Notes under the pieces: model-generated
Seen by the model: the letters and a program-made list of their open reading frames with translations, nothing else
Databases searched by the model: none
Told to the model about the DNA's origin: nothing
Assembly: GCA_051453625.1 (NCBI GenBank)
Contig: JBOZIK010000001.1
Location: 116,802,069 to 116,826,475 of the forward strand
Direction of reading: 5' to 3'
Source of the DNA: Welwitschia mirabilis
Taxonomy: Eukaryota > Gnetophyta > Gnetopsida > Welwitschiales
DNA length: 24,407 bases
Shown: one piece after another, positions 21,226 to 24,407 of the stretch
How positions within the stretch are numbered: the stretch's first letter is position 1
Layout: each line of letters opens with the position of its first letter
Program-made: the position numbers and the translations under genes

Positions 21226-21855
21226 AAAACTAGATTTACTAATAATTAATATAGTTACCTCTTACTTTTTACATGTCTTTTCCTATTCATTATGTCCACT
21301 CTTGATTTAATAATGCTAAAAGTAAAAGTAAAGTTTTTTATTATGTCAATAATATTCTTAGGATCTATTAGATAAACAAAATGTATATGACATGAGATTG
21401 AGAGAAATTATTTATAAAATTATGTATATTTTTGGGTAAAAATTAAAATAATTTTACAAAAATAGGGGCTTTTATGTTTCATTTATTTCATATTTTCTTT
21501 CTTGAAGGACATTCAAGAAATAACATTCATCTTCATAAACATTTTAGTCATAAAAGTTGATAGGTCCACTCCCATTAAGGGACTTTAAATCATCTACCTC
21601 TTTTAATCCTACACAGATTCCATTCTTGTTTTACTAATCTCAATTATTAGATGAAGTAAAATAGTAGCACTTAAATAGGTTGTCTTTGTAGAAATTTCTC
21701 CCCTAATAAGAATTAAATAAAATTGCTTCTTTACTTTTGGTTTTTTGATATTCTTTAAAGTAAAATGAAAAAATTATTCTTGAATGTTTTATTTTTTATG
21801 CTAAATTTTTACCTAATAAAACTAATTATTTTTTAACCTAATAAAACCAATGATT
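21226..21855. other. AT-rich DNA between the copia LTR and the RT fossil
   Basis: No independent gene was seen. On the - strand this is where the 3' part of the non-LTR element would continue. Short peptide phrases such as LMGVDLSTFMTKMF (about 21,575-21,530) may be coding debris but cannot be assigned. Confidence 0.3.
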
Positions 21856-22999
21856 TCATTGAGTTGCATTAATAATATTTTAGGAAGTTTATCAATAGTA
21901 GAATTTAAAATGTTAGACGCATATGCAATAAAAAGAAAAATAACTTCTACCTTCACATTAATTAGTTTAGTTTAAAGAAGTATAATATCATATCTAGTTT
22001 TATGTTTTATCTTAAATTCTTCTAATGAGAACCATTTTTGACTTGCTTTATTTTATTCTAATGTTATTTGTACTAATCCAAGGCCCTGACACATCAATAT
22101 AAAATTTTTAGTTAAATAATAATTGAAAAAATTATCAAAATACATCCCAACATAACATATCTCTAATGACGCTTTAAGTAATGCACTATTAGAGTACTCC
22201 ACTCACAAATAATTATGGAAGGAAAATTTTTTAACCTATTCATTTCCTATTCAAATAGCAAAATTAGTATCATGCACGCTAGAATGCATAACTTGGGATT
22301 TTTTAACACTAAATTTCATTCCAGATTGATGGGCAAATTTACTTTAAATATGCAATATATATTGTAAACATTACTTTGTTTTAAAATTTGATGGAGCACC
22401 ATTTGCAAAGAGCAAGAGACTCACAAGATCATTCTCTTCTTGAATGGAATGATTAGGGAAGATTTCATTTATCCAATTCTCTCATTCATCAATAAATATT
22501 TCAAAAATGTGGAAGAAATAGGACAACGTATTCTAACACTAGTATTTCTACACACATAGAAAAAAAAAATGTTCTACTATTTATGAGATGGATAAATACC
22601 TCTTTATATACCTTTTAAATTATAGACAATAAAGCTATTGAATTTTTAATATTTAGTAAATATTTGCTAAGTTTCACTCTACATTACTAATTTAAATTCT
22701 TTAAAACATTCCATAAACAAATACATATCTTCTTTATTTAGACCTTTACATTTGTCAATAACATGCTTCAATGTATAAGATGATCTATTATACAATGAAT
22801 TAACTAGAATTTCACTTGATACATTACCTATTTTATTTTCCTCTTTACATCTATTAATCATTTGTTCAATGATAGTTCTGGAAGTTGTGCAAAAAGTTCC
22901 TAAGAGTTTTTCAGATAGACTTTTGATTACAATAAATCTTAAATGATTTGAATCTCATTTATTTTCTATTTTAGATAACTATCTTATTAACATACTATT
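21856..22999 (-). pseudogene. Fossil reverse transcriptase of a non-LTR retrotransposon, RTE-like
   Basis: Motifs appear in RT order on the - strand. Fingers: DSNHLRFIVIKSLSEKLLG (22,954 on), matching the DPNNYR-x-I-...-KL-x-G pattern. Motif A: MYLFMECFKEFK (about 22,720), where FVDF-x-KAFD is usual, so the metal-binding D is E. Motif B: VRIRCPISSTF (about 22,540-22,503) for VKQGCPLSPTL. After a frameshift comes EIFIDE. Motif C: LVSLLLFANG (FANG at 22,398-22,409) where FADD is required. Then CLQ-x2-L, FAHQSG and VKKSQVMHS (about 22,287), followed by KTRYDIILL and DKLPKILL down to 21,856. From LLLF to QVM the spacing matches the family without a gap over 44 residues. At least six stops and one frameshift make it dead. 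The RTE-like label is from memory of family motifs. The first 91 codons (22,954-22,682) are open. Confidence 0.7.
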
Positions 23000-23700
23000 A
23001 TTTGTTTAATTTAAATTCTAATGCATGATTGAAGTTTTCCCACATTGCTTTTTAAATAAGAGATGCACTTTACACATTTTCTCATATAATCCTTTTTCAT
23101 TTGCTAACTTCCCTAAAGTTAATCACATGATTCCCTCACAAATTTATGTTTTAGTATTATCCTTAAATAAGTATTCATAAAAATTCTAAATATCTCAAAA
23201 TAAAGATTTTTTTTCTTACTATAGACCAAATTCTTGTAAGATTTGGTTTTTTCTATTGATTTTCTTTAGCACTTAGTAGTCATTCTTTCTTGTGTGCATT
23301 CATCATTAAATCATTATTTTTTCTTCATAGTATGTTCTCTAGATACATGTTAGGTAGTAATTAAAATTTTAAAATTTAAGTTGAAAATCTTTCTTTACTT
23401 TTTTTATTATTCTACATAAAAAAAGTCTTTTTCACTGCTTGTAATAATGAAAATTTATTGAAATAATACATGTGAGAAGTTGATGAAAGGACTAAACTTT
23501 TAAATCCTTCAAAATACCAAATGCTTAGAAGACTCACCATATTAGTGACTAAGAAAGAAACACTTGAAAATCTTTAACAACTTGTGAAAGCAAAAGTATT
23601 GAACTTTGACAATTGTTTCATTCCTTTCAGAACTAGAATAACTAATTCTTATTTACATTCTCTTAATTAATTTTTCTTTATAATTTAAAACTTTACCTTA
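23000..23700. other. AT-rich DNA upstream of the RT fossil
   Basis: No motif was recognised. If the fossil RT was once full length, its 5' part (endonuclease) would lie here on the - strand. I found no endonuclease signature. Confidence 0.35.
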
Positions 23701-23708
23701 AGAAAATC

Positions 23709-23840
23709 CCATTTAATATTCCTTTCAAAACCTAAGAATCTGAGTCTAAGTTGATAATTTGGACTTATTTAGGACCATTTAATATTTCCTTCAAAATATA
23801 CAAATCTAATTCCAAGTTGATAATTTGGACCTCTTCAGAG
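23709..23840. repeat. Tandem duplication of 66 bp
   Basis: Units 23,709-23,774 and 23,775-23,840 both begin CCATTTAATATT and both contain AAGTTGATAATTTGGAC. By hand count they differ at 14 of 66 positions (about 79% identity), so the duplication is old but younger than most of the surrounding DNA. Confidence 0.85.
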
Positions 23841-23921
23841 AGCATTAGGATATTAAAATCTCCATAAATGAATATCTTTTTAAGCTACTAGAAATTAATA
23901 ATATTTTTCCATGTTTGAACA

Positions 23922-24010
23922 AGTAAGTGTAGTTGGTTTGACATATGTTTGCAACTTGTAATGATTTGACACAGGTTTATAAGTTGTAAGTTTCAGCATA
24001 TCTAATTTTA
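23922..24010 (+). mobile_element. tRNA-like SINE head, degenerate
   Basis: GTGTAGTTGGTTTGACATAT (A-box like) is followed by GTTTGCAACTTGTAATGATT and then TTTGACACAGGTTTATAAGT. The last part looks like a second, broken start of the same unit. It matches the phrases of the units at 18,498 and 24,350. The B box is poor. Confidence 0.35.
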
Positions 24011-24065
24011 GTCTTATAATGTGTATTTTAGCTTGTGATTCAATTCATAGCTTTATAGCACATTT

Positions 24066-24200
24066 GGAACAAGTTTAATGTCTTCTACATGAATAAGAAA
24101 TTAGACCTAAATATTGGTTCTAATCATGCATTCAAGGCTTATTCGGAATAGGTTTTAATGTCTTAGGCATGAATCATGAATGAAACCTACATATTAGATG
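24066..24200 (+). repeat. Tandem duplication of 79 bp with tRNA-like phrases
   Basis: Unit 1 starts GGAACAAGTTTAATGTCTTC (24,066) and unit 2 starts GGAATAGGTTTTAATGTCTT (24,145). Both go on with a CATGAAT phrase, an AGACC/AAACC phrase and CTAAATATT/CTACATATT. The phrase TTAATGTCTTAGGCATGAAT resembles the B-box side of the SINE heads nearby (TTAATGTTTTAGGTTTAAAT on the - strand at 17.9 kb), so the repeat is probably SINE-derived. Confidence 0.5.
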
Positions 24201-24341
24201 GCCAACTCTTTCACAAGTCAACATAATTCATAGGTTTTCATCTAAACAAGCACAGTGATAACTCAAATTAATATAAGAATGGTTTTCATGGATTAAATTC
24301 TTTAAAAACATGATCATTCATAACTTTATCTTGTGAGTCTA

Positions 24342-24407
24342 GCATACATCATAGTTGGCTTGACCCATGTTTATAACTCAATAGTCTGAAAGTATTAGGT
24401 TCTAATA
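24342..24407 (+). mobile_element. tRNA-like SINE head, cut by the window end
   Basis: AGCATACATCATAGTTGGCT then TGACCCATGTTTATAACTCA (A-box side), and TATTAGGTTCTAATA at the end (B-box side, compare GGTTCGAATCC). It aligns nearly gaplessly with the - strand unit at 17,922-17,990. The body and tail would lie beyond the window. Confidence 0.5.

Noticed and set aside
1-24407. CRISPR array, operon or prokaryotic defence system
   Set aside because: No regularly spaced identical repeats and no intact coding genes. All signals are of plant nuclear repeats.

Overview
The window looks like gene-poor, repeat-rich nuclear DNA from a land plant, probably a seed plant with a large, old and heavily methylated genome. 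The reasons are a very high A+T content, very few CG dinucleotides (only about sixteen found by eye between 3.1 and 12 kb), plant-type LTR retrotransposon signatures, a plant-type non-LTR C-terminal domain (zf-RVT plus an IWQGRN motif), and tRNA-like SINE heads. The species cannot be named from this sequence. I found no intact protein-coding host gene, rRNA, true tRNA or CRISPR array. Four runs of N (98, 10, 100 and 100 bases) mark assembly gaps.

Layout. Positions 1-3,110 hold two diverged copies of one LTR family on the + strand. Both have a TATA box, the shared block GTGTATCCTCCATTG, and a shared 3' end around TTCGACGG / TTCGATGG. Two polypurine-like tracts lie upstream. Positions 3,130-12,540 are AT-rich DNA that I read as an ancient direct duplication with a period near 5.2-5.9 kb. 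Copy A starts near 3,130 and copy B near 8,870. At least eight anchors occur in the same order, and each copy opens with a small two-unit tandem repeat. Copy B appears to be interrupted by a block at about 12,550-14,260. That block carries the decayed C-terminus of a plant LINE on the - strand, and a 31-bp inverted repeat lies just upstream of the LINE remnant.

Positions 14,489-19,780 are mostly unrecognised AT-rich DNA with two tRNA-like SINE heads near 18 kb. Positions 19,789 to about 21,225 look like a Ty1/copia-type LTR on the - strand: a U3 with repeated AAGACATC, a TATA box, an R/U5 with four degenerate repeats of about 83 bp, and a pyrimidine-rich 3' end. Positions 21,856-22,999 are a fossil reverse transcriptase on the - strand. 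Its RT motifs remain in order, but the catalytic aspartates are lost (FADD has become FANG). Positions 23,000-24,407 contain short tandem duplications and further SINE-like heads.

Nothing here forms an operon or pathway. The window records nested and tandem retroelement debris of different ages. The most useful observations are the 5.7-kb duplication, the fossil RT, the copia LTR with its internal array, the fold-back beside the LINE, and the exact 30-bp repeat that flanks one gap. All homology calls come from reading the sequence and remembered family motifs. No database search was run.
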